From Paramuribaculum sp. (GTDB taxonomy: Bacteria; Bacteroidota; Bacteroidia; Bacteroidales; Muribaculaceae): 8,014 nucleotides of DNA. This document shows positions 1 through 6,645 of the stretch, piece after piece; positions within the stretch are counted from its first letter, which is position 1, and each line of letters starts with the position of its first letter. The notes beneath the pieces were generated by a model, which saw only the letters and a program-made list of their open reading frames with translations, ran no database searches and was not told the origin of the DNA. The stretch spans positions 1 through 8,014 of the forward strand of contig JAIDQW010000335.1 of the NCBI GenBank assembly GCA_029062075.1, read 5' to 3'. A program made the translations under genes and the position numbers.

Positions 1-1
1 C

Positions 2-397
2 AGCGGGGCAGACTATGTTGCTTTCGCTTTTCCCGATGGCAGACCCACTATAAAATCTCACCTCGGTCTCTACGCCGAACTCGCCACTACCGATGCGCTT
101 CGCCGTGCCGCTGCTGCAACCGATGAGAAGCTTTACCGTGAGCATGTTACCATTTATCTATACACTCATCCCCAGGATTTCAGCATTGAATACCAGCCGC
201 TGCCGGATTTTTTGCAGTCACGCACCGATATAAGGCTCACTCTGGACACCCCGGCTGATTTCGCGCTTCTTCAGGAGCTTTACTCACGCCACAAAATTGA
301 GACAGACGGCTCGCTTAAATCACTCATTCAGCTTGTTGACTCAGAGCCGCGATACCACTCGGTAATGAAAGAAAATATTGAACAGAACGAAAAATGA
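2..397 (+). CDS. CMP-sugar cytidylyltransferase, SpsF/CMP-KDO synthetase-like (5' truncated by window edge)
   Basis: The reading frame is open from base 2 to the TGA at 395-397 and gives the last 131 residues of a longer protein; the true start lies to the left of the window. The fragment has the family's C-terminal signatures: YREHVTIYLYTHP, then RLTLDTPADFALLQELY, where the conserved (R/L)xTLDTPxDF block closes the nucleotidyltransferase fold. Enzymes of this group transfer CMP from CTP to an acidic sugar in the cytosol. Directly downstream are a NeuB-type synthase, joined by an ATGA overlap, and a HAD phosphatase. The acceptor is therefore most likely the nonulosonic acid made by those two enzymes rather than KDO. 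The CTP-binding N-terminus is not visible, so catalytic residues cannot be checked. The family call is fairly secure; the exact sugar is inference from neighbours. Confidence 0.8.
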   Translation, partial: SGADYVAFAFPDGRPTIKSHLGLYAELATTDALRRAAAATDEKLYREHVTIYLYTHPQDFSIEYQPLPDFLQSRTDIRLTLDTPADFALLQELYSRHKIETDGSLKSLIQLVDSEPRYHSVMKENIEQNEK

Positions 398-1434
398 ACA
401 GCACTTACATAATTGGAGAAATTGGTCAGAACCATAACGGCTCTGTTGATATAGCCAAACTGATTGTTGATTTAGTGGCGCGACCGGTGCACGACGATGC
501 GTGCAACCTTGATCTGCGTCCTATGGATGCGGTGAAACTCACCAAGCGTGATCTTAAGGAGGAACTTGCCGCATCGCAGATGAACCGCCCGTATGATTCC
601 CCACACTCTTTCGGCAAGACTTACGGTGAGCACAGGGCGTTTCTGGAACTCTCAGACGAGGATCACCTGGAGGTTTACCGTCACGCCAAGAGTCTCGGAC
701 TTGACTTTGTGGAAACCCTCTGTTCGACAGGATGCCTGTCGCTGCTCAAACTGTTTACTCCCGACAAGCTCAAGGTGGCAAGCCGTGACCTAACAAACCT
801 TCCCCTCCTTCAGGCTATGGCGGAAACCCGTATTCCTATTATCCTTTCCACCGGAATGGCAGGAAAAAAAGAACTTGACGAAGCTCTCGATGTTATAACC
901 CGATATCATTCCGACATAGCTATTCTCCACTGTGTGAGCCAGTATCCGACCATGCCGGACAATCTGAATCTGAACACAATAACTTATCTGCTTAAGCACT
1001 ATCCGCAATACACCATCGGTTTTTCCGACCACACTATCGGCATAGCGGCTCCCGCAGTGGCTGTTGGAATGGGTGCGAAAATTATCGAGAAACATATCAC
1101 TGTTGATCGCCGGATGAAGGGCACCGATCAGCAGGGCTCGCTCGGACCGGACGGAGTGAACCGAATGGTCAGGGATATAAGGCTCGCTGAGAGATGGCTT
1201 GGCAAAGAAGACCTGTATATTGACCCGGCTGTCGCATCTGCCAAAGTGAAACTGGAACGTTCAATAGCCACTAACAAACCGCTGCCGGCCGGACACATCA
1301 TTACCGAGGATGATATTCATCTGCTCAGCCCCGGTGACGGCTTCAAATGGGTTGACCGCGACAAGGTTGTGGGCAAGACCGTTGTCACAGACCTTCTTGC
1401 CGATGAAATAATTTATCCACAGTCAATTAAATAA
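394..1434 (+). CDS. neuB: NeuB-family nonulosonic acid (phosphate) synthase with C-terminal SAF domain
   Basis: This 346-residue protein is of normal length for the family. An N-terminal TIM barrel (about 1-270) starts with IIGEIGQNHNG (6-16) and carries DAVKLTKRDL (45-54), RPYDSPHSFGKTYGEH (65-80), KVASRDLTNLPLL (127-139), STGM (152-155), HCVSQYP (179-185), GFSDHT (209-214) and EKHITVD (232-238). H213 and H234 are the likely metal ligands. A SAF/antifreeze-like domain follows (about 285-346). The family condenses phosphoenolpyruvate with a mannose-type sugar or its 6-phosphate. The ATG overlaps the upstream stop as ATGA, and the next gene starts 2 nt after this stop, indicating translational coupling. 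Because a 9-phosphatase follows, I infer a phosphorylated acceptor (Man-6-P to KDN-9-P, or ManNAc-6-P to Neu5Ac-9-P). Between the first motif and the AVK strand there is extra sequence (about 29-44), and S312 lies in SPGDG where the Neisseria-type enzymes, as I recall, have RPG. The family is certain; the substrate is not. Confidence 0.9.
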   Translation: MNSTYIIGEIGQNHNGSVDIAKLIVDLVARPVHDDACNLDLRPMDAVKLTKRDLKEELAASQMNRPYDSPHSFGKTYGEHRAFLELSDEDHLEVYRHAKSLGLDFVETLCSTGCLSLLKLFTPDKLKVASRDLTNLPLLQAMAETRIPIILSTGMAGKKELDEALDVITRYHSDIAILHCVSQYPTMPDNLNLNTITYLLKHYPQYTIGFSDHTIGIAAPAVAVGMGAKIIEKHITVDRRMKGTDQQGSLGPDGVNRMVRDIRLAERWLGKEDLYIDPAVASAKVKLERSIATNKPLPAGHIITEDDIHLLSPGDGFKWVDRDKVVGKTVVTDLLADEIIYPQSIK

Positions 1435-1436
1435 TT

Positions 1437-1940
1437 ATGCTCCCGAAACTTTTTATCACGGATATAGACGGTGTGTGGACCGACGGCGGAATGTACTACA
1501 CCGCTGAGGGTGACTACATGAAAAAATTCAGCGTGAAAGATGGCTGGGGAGTAGCCTTTCTTCGCCACTATGGTATTCCGGTGGCTATTATGACCGGTGA
1601 AAACACACAGATTGTTGCTAAACGCGCACAGAAACTGGGTATTGACCGCTGCTATCTTGGCGTGAAGAATAAACTCGCACTTGCTGAAGAGGTTTGCGCG
1701 GAGCTTGGAATAACCCTTGACGAGGTAGCCTTTATCGGTGACGATGTAAATGACCTGCCGTTGCTTAAGGCTGTCGGTTGCAGCGGATGTCCCGCCAACA
1801 GCGCGGGTTATATAAAGTCGCAGGTAAATCATGTAGGTATGGTGCATGGCGGCTTCGGTGCTTTCCGCGAATTTGTAGAAACTATCCTTGAGAATAATTC
1901 CCTTCTGATGGAGGCGGTAGCCGCATGCGCTGACAAATAA
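1437..1940 (+). CDS. HAD-superfamily phosphatase (type C0), probable nonulosonate-9-phosphate phosphatase
   Basis: This 167-residue protein has the short, capless fold of KdsC-like HAD phosphatases, which act as tetramers in the cytosol. Motif I is TDIDGVWTDGG (8-18) with nucleophile D9 and acid/base D11; motif II is TGE (53-55); motif III is K79; motif IV is GDDVND (101-106), which binds Mg2+. It looks KdsC-like, but KDO-8-phosphate phosphatases usually read TGR in motif II. Here E55 and K66 (RAQK) fall where the B. thetaiotaomicron KDN-9-P phosphatase has Glu56 and Lys67, residues reported to contact the sugar (recalled, not aligned by tool). With neuB 2 nt upstream, the likely job is removing the 9-phosphate from KDN-9-P or Neu5Ac-9-P before CMP activation. 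It is the last gene of its operon; the next gene is 140 bp away. The fold is very secure; substrate specificity is a good inference. Confidence 0.85.
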   Translation: MLPKLFITDIDGVWTDGGMYYTAEGDYMKKFSVKDGWGVAFLRHYGIPVAIMTGENTQIVAKRAQKLGIDRCYLGVKNKLALAEEVCAELGITLDEVAFIGDDVNDLPLLKAVGCSGCPANSAGYIKSQVNHVGMVHGGFGAFREFVETILENNSLLMEAVAACADK

Positions 1941-1960
1941 CTTGAAGAGGGACGGACATA

Positions 1961-1978
1961 GTGTACGATTCCGTACAC
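1961..1978. promoter_or_regulatory. Inverted repeat, candidate upstream activator site for a sigma-54 enhancer-binding regulator
   Basis: GTGTACG-attc-CGTACAC is a perfect 7-bp inverted repeat with a 4-nt spacer, 20 bp after the phosphatase stop. Its centre is about 78 bp upstream of the start site predicted from the downstream -24/-12 sequence. That distance suits an NtrC-family activator dimer. No run of T follows on either side, so an intrinsic terminator is less likely, although a transcript hairpin here could still end or protect the upstream mRNA. The symmetry is seen directly; the regulatory role is inferred. Confidence 0.5.
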
Positions 1979-2021
1979 CCGCGCAAAAACTCCACCTCTG
2001 ATTATCAGTCGGTTATATTTT

Positions 2022-2037
2022 TGGCATGATTTATGCT
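2022..2037 (+). promoter_or_regulatory. Candidate sigma-54 (RpoN) -24/-12 promoter for the ABC export operon
   Basis: TGGCATGATTTATGCT fits the sigma-54 consensus TGGCAC-N5-TTGC(A/T) with both invariant dinucleotides at the right spacing: GG at 2023-2024 and GC at 2035-2036. Mismatches are T for C at the end of the -24 block and A for T in the -12 block. The predicted start is near 2048, giving a leader of about 33 nt before the ATG at 2081. Overlapping it, TATTTTTG at 2016-2023 matches the Bacteroidales housekeeping -7 element TAnnTTTG. I see no convincing TTTG -33 element at the usual distance, so I prefer sigma-54, without being certain. Confidence 0.55.
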
Positions 2038-2055
2038 ATTTATTATGGCATAAAT
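2029..2055. repeat. 8-bp inverted repeat straddling the predicted transcription start
   Basis: ATTTATGC (2029-2036) and GCATAAAT (2048-2055) are perfect reverse complements separated by 11 nt. The left arm contains the -12 GC and the right arm begins at the predicted +1. It could be an operator for a second regulator or chance symmetry in AT-rich DNA. Only the symmetry is certain. Confidence 0.4.
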
Positions 2056-2080
2056 CTGAAGCTAAATATAATATCCGACA

Positions 2081-3340
2081 ATGGACAGAGAAATACCCAG
2101 AGAGGAGCGCTTACGCGCAAAAAGAAAACAGATAATCAAATGGAGCTCCATAGCGGGGTGCATTATCCTTGTAATAGCGATTGCTATATCGCTTGTCAGG
2201 AGGAGCATAAATGAGTCTGAACTTACCATTGGCACTGCCGACAAAGGTACTATCGAGACCTCGGTGAGTGCTTCTGGCAAGGTCGTGCCGGCATTTGAGG
2301 AGATTATCAACTCCCCTATAAGCACCAAAATCATGGAGGTGTATGCCAAAGAGGGGGATAGCCTTCATGAAGGCACTCCCCTGCTGCGTCTCGACCTGCA
2401 GAGCACCGAGAATGAAATCAATCAGCTCCGCGACCAGCGGCGAATGAAACAGCTTGACTTAGAGCAGCTGCGGCTAAACAACCACACAGCCCTTTCCAAT
2501 ATGGAGATGCAGATAAAGGTCAAGGAGATGGATGTGAACCGCAAGCGTGTGGAAGTGGCTAACGAGAGACGCCTCGATTCACTCGGTTCCGGTACCGGCG
2601 ACCGCGTGAGAGAAGCCGAACTTGCTTACAACACCGGAGTGCTTGAACTCCAGCAGCTCAGGCAGCAATATTCAAATGAGAAGCAGGTTAAGGATGCCGC
2701 CGTGAAGATGAAAGTTCTGGAACTCGACATTTTCGACAAGGATTTTGCTGAGAAAATGCGCACCCTTGAAGATGCGCGCATACGCTCGCCAAGAGCAGCC
2801 ACACTAACCTTTATCAATAACCAGATAGGTCAGCAGATAGGTTCCGGTGAAAAAGTCGCAGTTATTTCCGACCTCTCACACTTCAAGGTCGATGCCGAAA
2901 TCGGCGATTCTTACGGTGACAAAGTGATGGTAGGGAGCAGAGCGGTGGTAAAGATTGGCAAAACACGCCTCTACGGCTCAGTCAGCAATGTGACTCCTCT
3001 CAGCAAAAACGGCGTGATATCATTTACCGTAATGCTTGATGAAGATGACAACAGCCGTCTGCGCAGCGGACTTAAAACCGATGTATATGTGATGAACGAC
3101 ATCAAGGACGAAGCAGTTAGAATCCCTACCGGTGCATATTTCAAAGGTCCCGGACAATATGAGATGTTTGTTCTCACAAGCGATGACGAGATGGAGAAGC
3201 GCTTATTAAAACTCGGCGACAGCAACTATGAGTATGTCGAGGTGGTGAGCGGACTCAAGCCCGGCGACAGAGTGGTGATATCGGATATGTCAAATTATGA
3301 AAATACAAATAGATTAAAAATAAATCACAATAAAAAATAA
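2081..3340 (+). CDS. HlyD/MacA-family periplasmic adaptor subunit of ABC efflux system
   Basis: This 419-residue protein has a basic N-terminus, one membrane anchor (about 21-39, WSSIAGCIILVIAIAISLV) and a periplasmic remainder. After the anchor come a first lipoyl half around SASGKVVPAFEEIINSP (63-79) with KEGDSLHEGTPLLRLD (90-105), then a long charged alpha-helical hairpin (about 107-230) that turns near 166-175 at DSLGSGTGDR. The second lipoyl half is near ARIRSPRAATL, followed by beta-barrel and membrane-proximal segments to the end. In this family the hairpin tip docks on a TolC-type outer-membrane channel while the membrane-proximal part sits on the MacB-like permease. No cysteine lipobox is present, so it is anchored by its helix, not by lipid. 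The chosen ATG has the positively charged stretch expected before the anchor. It is the first gene of the export operon, with the ATPase 7 nt downstream. The substrate cannot be told. Confidence 0.9.
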   Translation: MDREIPREERLRAKRKQIIKWSSIAGCIILVIAIAISLVRRSINESELTIGTADKGTIETSVSASGKVVPAFEEIINSPISTKIMEVYAKEGDSLHEGTPLLRLDLQSTENEINQLRDQRRMKQLDLEQLRLNNHTALSNMEMQIKVKEMDVNRKRVEVANERRLDSLGSGTGDRVREAELAYNTGVLELQQLRQQYSNEKQVKDAAVKMKVLELDIFDKDFAEKMRTLEDARIRSPRAATLTFINNQIGQQIGSGEKVAVISDLSHFKVDAEIGDSYGDKVMVGSRAVVKIGKTRLYGSVSNVTPLSKNGVISFTVMLDEDDNSRLRSGLKTDVYVMNDIKDEAVRIPTGAYFKGPGQYEMFVLTSDDEMEKRLLKLGDSNYEYVEVVSGLKPGDRVVISDMSNYENTNRLKINHNKK

Positions 3341-3347
3341 TAGACCA

Positions 3348-4022
3348 ATGGCAATCATTTCAGTAAAAAACGTAGGTAAGGTGTATCGCACCGATGAAAT
3401 CGAAACAACCGCACTCGAAAATGTGAATCTTGATGTGGAAAAAGGTAAGTTTATCTCAATCATGGGTCCCTCGGGCTGTGGCAAATCAACTCTCCTTAAT
3501 ATTATCGGACTACTCGACAATCCCACAACAGGCACGGTTGAAATCAACGGCACCTCTACCGACAAGATGAGCGACAGCAAGCTCGCCGCTTTCCGCAACT
3601 CCAATCTCGGCTTCGTGTTCCAGAGCTTCCACCTCATCCCCTCGCTTAATGTGATGGATAATGTGGAGCTGCCGCTCATATACCGTTCCGGTCTCAGCGA
3701 GAAAGAGCGCAAGGCAAAGGTGAAAGAGGTGCTTGAAAGAGTAGGACTCGGTCACCGAATGAAGCACATGCCCTCTCAGCTCTCCGGCGGTCAGTGTCAG
3801 CGTGTTGCCGTAGCAAGAGCTATTGTAGGCAACCCGGAGATAATTCTTGCCGACGAGCCCACCGGTAATCTTGACTCCAAGATGGGTGCCGAGGTGATGG
3901 ATCTTCTTCACAAGCTCAACAAGGAGGATGGCAGAACAATCGTCATGGTGACTCACAATGAGGAGCAGGCTAAACAGACCGACCGCATAGTGCGCTTCTT
4001 CGACGGCAGACAGGTACAGTAA
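3348..4022 (+). CDS. ABC transporter ATP-binding protein, MacB/LolD type
   Basis: This is a complete 224-residue nucleotide-binding domain. Walker A is GPSGCGKST (40-48), the Q-loop glutamine is Q92 (FVFQSF), the signature is LSGGQ (145-149), Walker B is IILADEP (165-171) with catalytic E170, the D-loop is NLDS (174-177) and the switch histidine is H203 (VTHN). The TGNLDS sequence and the segment LNVMDNVELPL are typical of ATPases that power FtsX/MacB-type permeases in mechanotransmission or lipoprotein and drug export. The ATPase is a separate polypeptide, unlike E. coli MacB where it is fused to the permease. It is the only ATPase visible for at least four permease genes, so it probably serves all of them as a homodimer. 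C150 follows LSGGQ where Q or M is more usual; this should not affect activity. Confidence in the family is very high; the cargo is unknown. Confidence 0.95.
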   Translation: MAIISVKNVGKVYRTDEIETTALENVNLDVEKGKFISIMGPSGCGKSTLLNIIGLLDNPTTGTVEINGTSTDKMSDSKLAAFRNSNLGFVFQSFHLIPSLNVMDNVELPLIYRSGLSEKERKAKVKEVLERVGLGHRMKHMPSQLSGGQCQRVAVARAIVGNPEIILADEPTGNLDSKMGAEVMDLLHKLNKEDGRTIVMVTHNEEQAKQTDRIVRFFDGRQVQ

Positions 4023-4034
4023 TCAACTACCCGC

Positions 4035-5327
4035 ATGAAAAAGCTTTTTCGTGAACTAAAATCGCAACCCCTTATCTCCGGTGTGACCATCGTCGGCACC
4101 GCACTCTCCATCTTCCTTATTATGGTAGTGGTGATGCTGTATAATGTCAATGTCATTCCGTTTGCACCCGAGAGCAAGCGCGACAGGCTTATGCATGGTG
4201 AGTTTATACATATCGTCGGCGTAAATCCCGATGACAATATAAATATGTCAATGAGCGCCTCGCTCTCTTATCTCAAGGAGCTGTATGAAGACATGCCCGG
4301 CATTGAGGAGGTGAGCTATGCCATTCGGGAGTTGGAACGCACAGATGTGAAATCGGTTGACAGCCGTCCGCTTACAATCAATTTGGCAACAGTGGATGAT
4401 GCATTTTTCCGCGTGTTCAACTTCAAAATACTCTCCGGAAAGCCTTTTGACCACGCTGTGTCTGAGGCAGGAATAAAAGAGGCGGTTATAACCGAGAGTG
4501 TGGCAAGAACGATTCTCGGCGGCACAGATGTTGCCGGCAGAGAAATCCTTATCCACGGCATACCTTATAAGGTCGCTGCGGTGGTTGCCGACATCTCTAC
4601 CCTGGCTTCTAACGCATACTCGGATGTATTCATATCCTACAACGCTGTGAACAGAGCCGATGAGACCTGGGGCATGGGTGAGAAGACTCCGGAGGCAGGT
4701 CCGTTCAGAGCCTATCTAATCCGTTCCAAAGGTGTGAGCGCGCAGGAGATAAAGGATGAAACGGCACACAGAATCGAGCTTATCAACGGTCGCAAACGAG
4801 CCAATGACGCAATGGAGATTGTATATCACAATCAGCCGTTCACTCAGGAAGAGGTGATTATACCTCATGGCTCAAACAGCACTCCGGATCTCACCGGCGA
4901 GCGCAAACAGCGCTATGCGTCATACATTATTCTGCTTCTCATCCCCGCAATCAACCTCTCGGTGATAACCCAGAGCCGGTTGCGCCGCAGAGTGAGCGAA
5001 ATCGGTGTAAGAAGAGCATTCGGCTGCACACGTTCAAGAGTATTACTTGATATTCTCAACGAAAATCTGTTCGTCACTCTCATCGGTGGCATCATCGGAC
5101 TGATTCTCAGCGTTGTGTTCGCCTGGATTTACTGCGAATCCTCTATGCCGTCATTCGGATTGCTCTCATCCGGCAGCAATGTTACCGCCGGTATGCTGAT
5201 CAACTGGTCAACGCTCGGCATAGCCGTGCTTGTCTGCTTTGTTCTCAATCTGCTCAGCGCAGGTGTGCCGGCATGGAGAGCATCACGCATCAGTCCCGTT
5301 GAAGCGCTCGGAGGTCTAACCCGTTAA
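4035..5327 (+). CDS. FtsX/MacB-family ABC permease, type A, first copy (A1)
   Basis: This 430-residue protein has the MacB topology. A first membrane helix (about 15-37, ending FLIMVVVML) is followed by a large periplasmic domain (about 40-290) and three C-terminal helices (about 294-313, 345-367, 393-416). Between helices 2 and 3 lies the FtsX coupling motif EIGVRRAFG (322-330), which contacts the ATPase. The C-terminus RASRISPVEAL is the family's closing motif. It starts 12 nt after the ATPase stop and is followed 11 nt later by a different permease (B1). It is a clear paralogue of A2 (6646-7917): 33 of the first 52 residues are identical, as are 28 of 38 across helix 2 and the coupling motif. 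The periplasmic domains have drifted far more. MacB-type permeases work as dimers; here an A/B heterodimer is likely. Confidence 0.9.
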   Translation: MKKLFRELKSQPLISGVTIVGTALSIFLIMVVVMLYNVNVIPFAPESKRDRLMHGEFIHIVGVNPDDNINMSMSASLSYLKELYEDMPGIEEVSYAIRELERTDVKSVDSRPLTINLATVDDAFFRVFNFKILSGKPFDHAVSEAGIKEAVITESVARTILGGTDVAGREILIHGIPYKVAAVVADISTLASNAYSDVFISYNAVNRADETWGMGEKTPEAGPFRAYLIRSKGVSAQEIKDETAHRIELINGRKRANDAMEIVYHNQPFTQEEVIIPHGSNSTPDLTGERKQRYASYIILLLIPAINLSVITQSRLRRRVSEIGVRRAFGCTRSRVLLDILNENLFVTLIGGIIGLILSVVFAWIYCESSMPSFGLLSSGSNVTAGMLINWSTLGIAVLVCFVLNLLSAGVPAWRASRISPVEALGGLTR

Positions 5328-5338
5328 ACTATCGCAAG

Positions 5339-6619
5339 ATGAAAAGAAAATTATCAGTTCAGATACGTAACGAATGGCGCTCCAACCTATGGCTTGCCGC
5401 CGAATTTCTGATTGTGAGTGTAGTTATGTGGTATGTGCTTGTAACGGTATTCTCCACACTTTGGGTGCGCACAGGCACACCGGGCTATGACATTTCCAAT
5501 GTGTGGCTGGTGGGCTATGATGTCATGAATAGCGAAGGAAGTGATTATGATGAGTCACGAGGTGACGACGAGAGCCTGAGCGACGATATGGCAGCGATGC
5601 TTCTCCGCCTACGTGAAGCACCCGGAGTAAAATCACTCGCTCTATCATACTACGCTGTTCCGTATAACTATAATTTCAACGGCAGTAACTACTCTCTGAT
5701 TCGTAAAGATGGTTCAGAGGAAGTATTCAACGGTTTCTTTGCCAGAAAAATGATTTCTCCATCCTACATCACAGTGATGAGTATTCCCGGTGCCAACGGA
5801 GAAACTCCGGAGGAACTAACGGAATTTCTTAAAGACGGTCGCGGAGTGCTGGTGAGCGAAAACACCTTTGAGATGCAGGATGTAGTGGAGTACAATACCC
5901 CGTCAAAAATTGCCGAGGATTGGTTGTTTCTTGACAACGACTCCAGCACCCTGCCCGTCAAAACCATTGTCAATCAGCAGCGTAACGACTACGAACCTAC
6001 ATATTTCAGAACTATTGTTAAGGCAGATATAAATGAAGACCGTCCTAAGAACCCCGGTGCCGGATATGAAATTACCGTAAAGATAGACCCCTCAAAAAAG
6101 AAAGAATTTGTAGAATGGATAAATGAGAAAACCGGTAACTACCTGAGTGTCGGAAATGTGTATGTCAACGATCTTATTTCGCTTGACGTTATAAGAACCC
6201 TCAATCAGAAGGATATAGTATCAGAGGTCAATAACCGGCTGACATTAGTGATGTTCCTTCTGGTGAGCATATTCCTCGGCTTACTCGGCGCATTCTGGTT
6301 CCGCACCCAGAACCGTACAGGTGAAATCGCCATCCGCAAAGTCAACGGCGCCACTTCCGGTCAGATTTTCCGCCGTCTGATGGGTGAAGGTCTGCTGATA
6401 CTCGCGGCGGTCACACCGGTAGCCTGGATTTGCGACTGGGGTCTGATAAAACTTGACCTCGTGGTGTATCTTTTCACCGATTCAGCCCCATTGTGGCAAT
6501 ATATCACCTGCGCCGCAATAACGCTCGGACTGGTGGTTCTCGCAGTGACAGTAGGCATCTGGTTCCCTGCCCGCAAAGCCATGAAAATAGATCCGGCTGG
6601 TGCCCTTGCCCATGAATAA
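5339..6619 (+). CDS. FtsX/MacB-family ABC permease, type B, first copy (B1)
   Basis: This 426-residue protein has the same four-helix plan as A1 but belongs to a distinct subfamily. It has a basic start with NEWRSNLW (11-18), helix 1 at about 18-40, a periplasmic domain (about 42-298), and helices at about 301-321, 351-372 and 390-411. The coupling motif is EIAIRKVNG (329-337) in place of A1's EIGVRRAFG, and the protein ends with ARKAMKIDPAGAL. Just after helix 1 there is a very acidic stretch (66-83, 9 of 18 residues D or E). It lies 11 nt after A1 and 26 nt before A2. The gene at 7925 begins with a very similar N-terminus (20 of 30 residues identical), so B1 is one member of a duplicated A-B pair. 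It probably forms the second half of a heterodimer with A1. Confidence 0.88.
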   Translation: MKRKLSVQIRNEWRSNLWLAAEFLIVSVVMWYVLVTVFSTLWVRTGTPGYDISNVWLVGYDVMNSEGSDYDESRGDDESLSDDMAAMLLRLREAPGVKSLALSYYAVPYNYNFNGSNYSLIRKDGSEEVFNGFFARKMISPSYITVMSIPGANGETPEELTEFLKDGRGVLVSENTFEMQDVVEYNTPSKIAEDWLFLDNDSSTLPVKTIVNQQRNDYEPTYFRTIVKADINEDRPKNPGAGYEITVKIDPSKKKEFVEWINEKTGNYLSVGNVYVNDLISLDVIRTLNQKDIVSEVNNRLTLVMFLLVSIFLGLLGAFWFRTQNRTGEIAIRKVNGATSGQIFRRLMGEGLLILAAVTPVAWICDWGLIKLDLVVYLFTDSAPLWQYITCAAITLGLVVLAVTVGIWFPARKAMKIDPAGALAHE

Positions 6620-6645
6620 CAACAGATATTTTAGAATCAACCAAT

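Noticed and set aside
212..397. A separate 61-residue protein starting at the TTG at 212
   Set aside because: The same frame is open to the left edge and carries conserved cytidylyltransferase sequence before 212, so this is only the end of a longer gene.
1413..1847. 144-codon open frame on the minus strand
   Set aside because: It is antisense to the HAD phosphatase, which has every catalytic motif, and its translation shows no recognisable family.
1437..1940. Annotation as kdsC (KDO-8-phosphate phosphatase)
   Set aside because: Motif II is TGE, not TGR, and the gene sits directly behind neuB, so a nonulosonate-9-phosphate substrate fits better.
1961..1978. The GTGTACG/CGTACAC stem as a rho-independent terminator of the upstream operon
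   Set aside because: No T-rich run follows on either strand and the stem is only 7 bp. The arrangement with the -24/-12 sequence fits an activator site better, although a dual role is possible.
1998..2008. Short palindrome CTGATTATCAG as a second operator
   Set aside because: It has only 5-bp arms and is unlike the 1961-1978 dyad, so chance occurrence in AT-rich DNA is a sufficient explanation.
2026..2214. Small 62-codon open frame upstream of and overlapping the adaptor gene
   Set aside because: It starts within the predicted -24/-12 promoter and overlaps the adaptor's N-terminus and anchor in another frame. There is no sign that it is coding.
3510..3956. 148-codon open frame on the minus strand
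   Set aside because: It lies entirely inside the ATPase gene, whose motifs are all intact on the plus strand, and its translation resembles no known domain.
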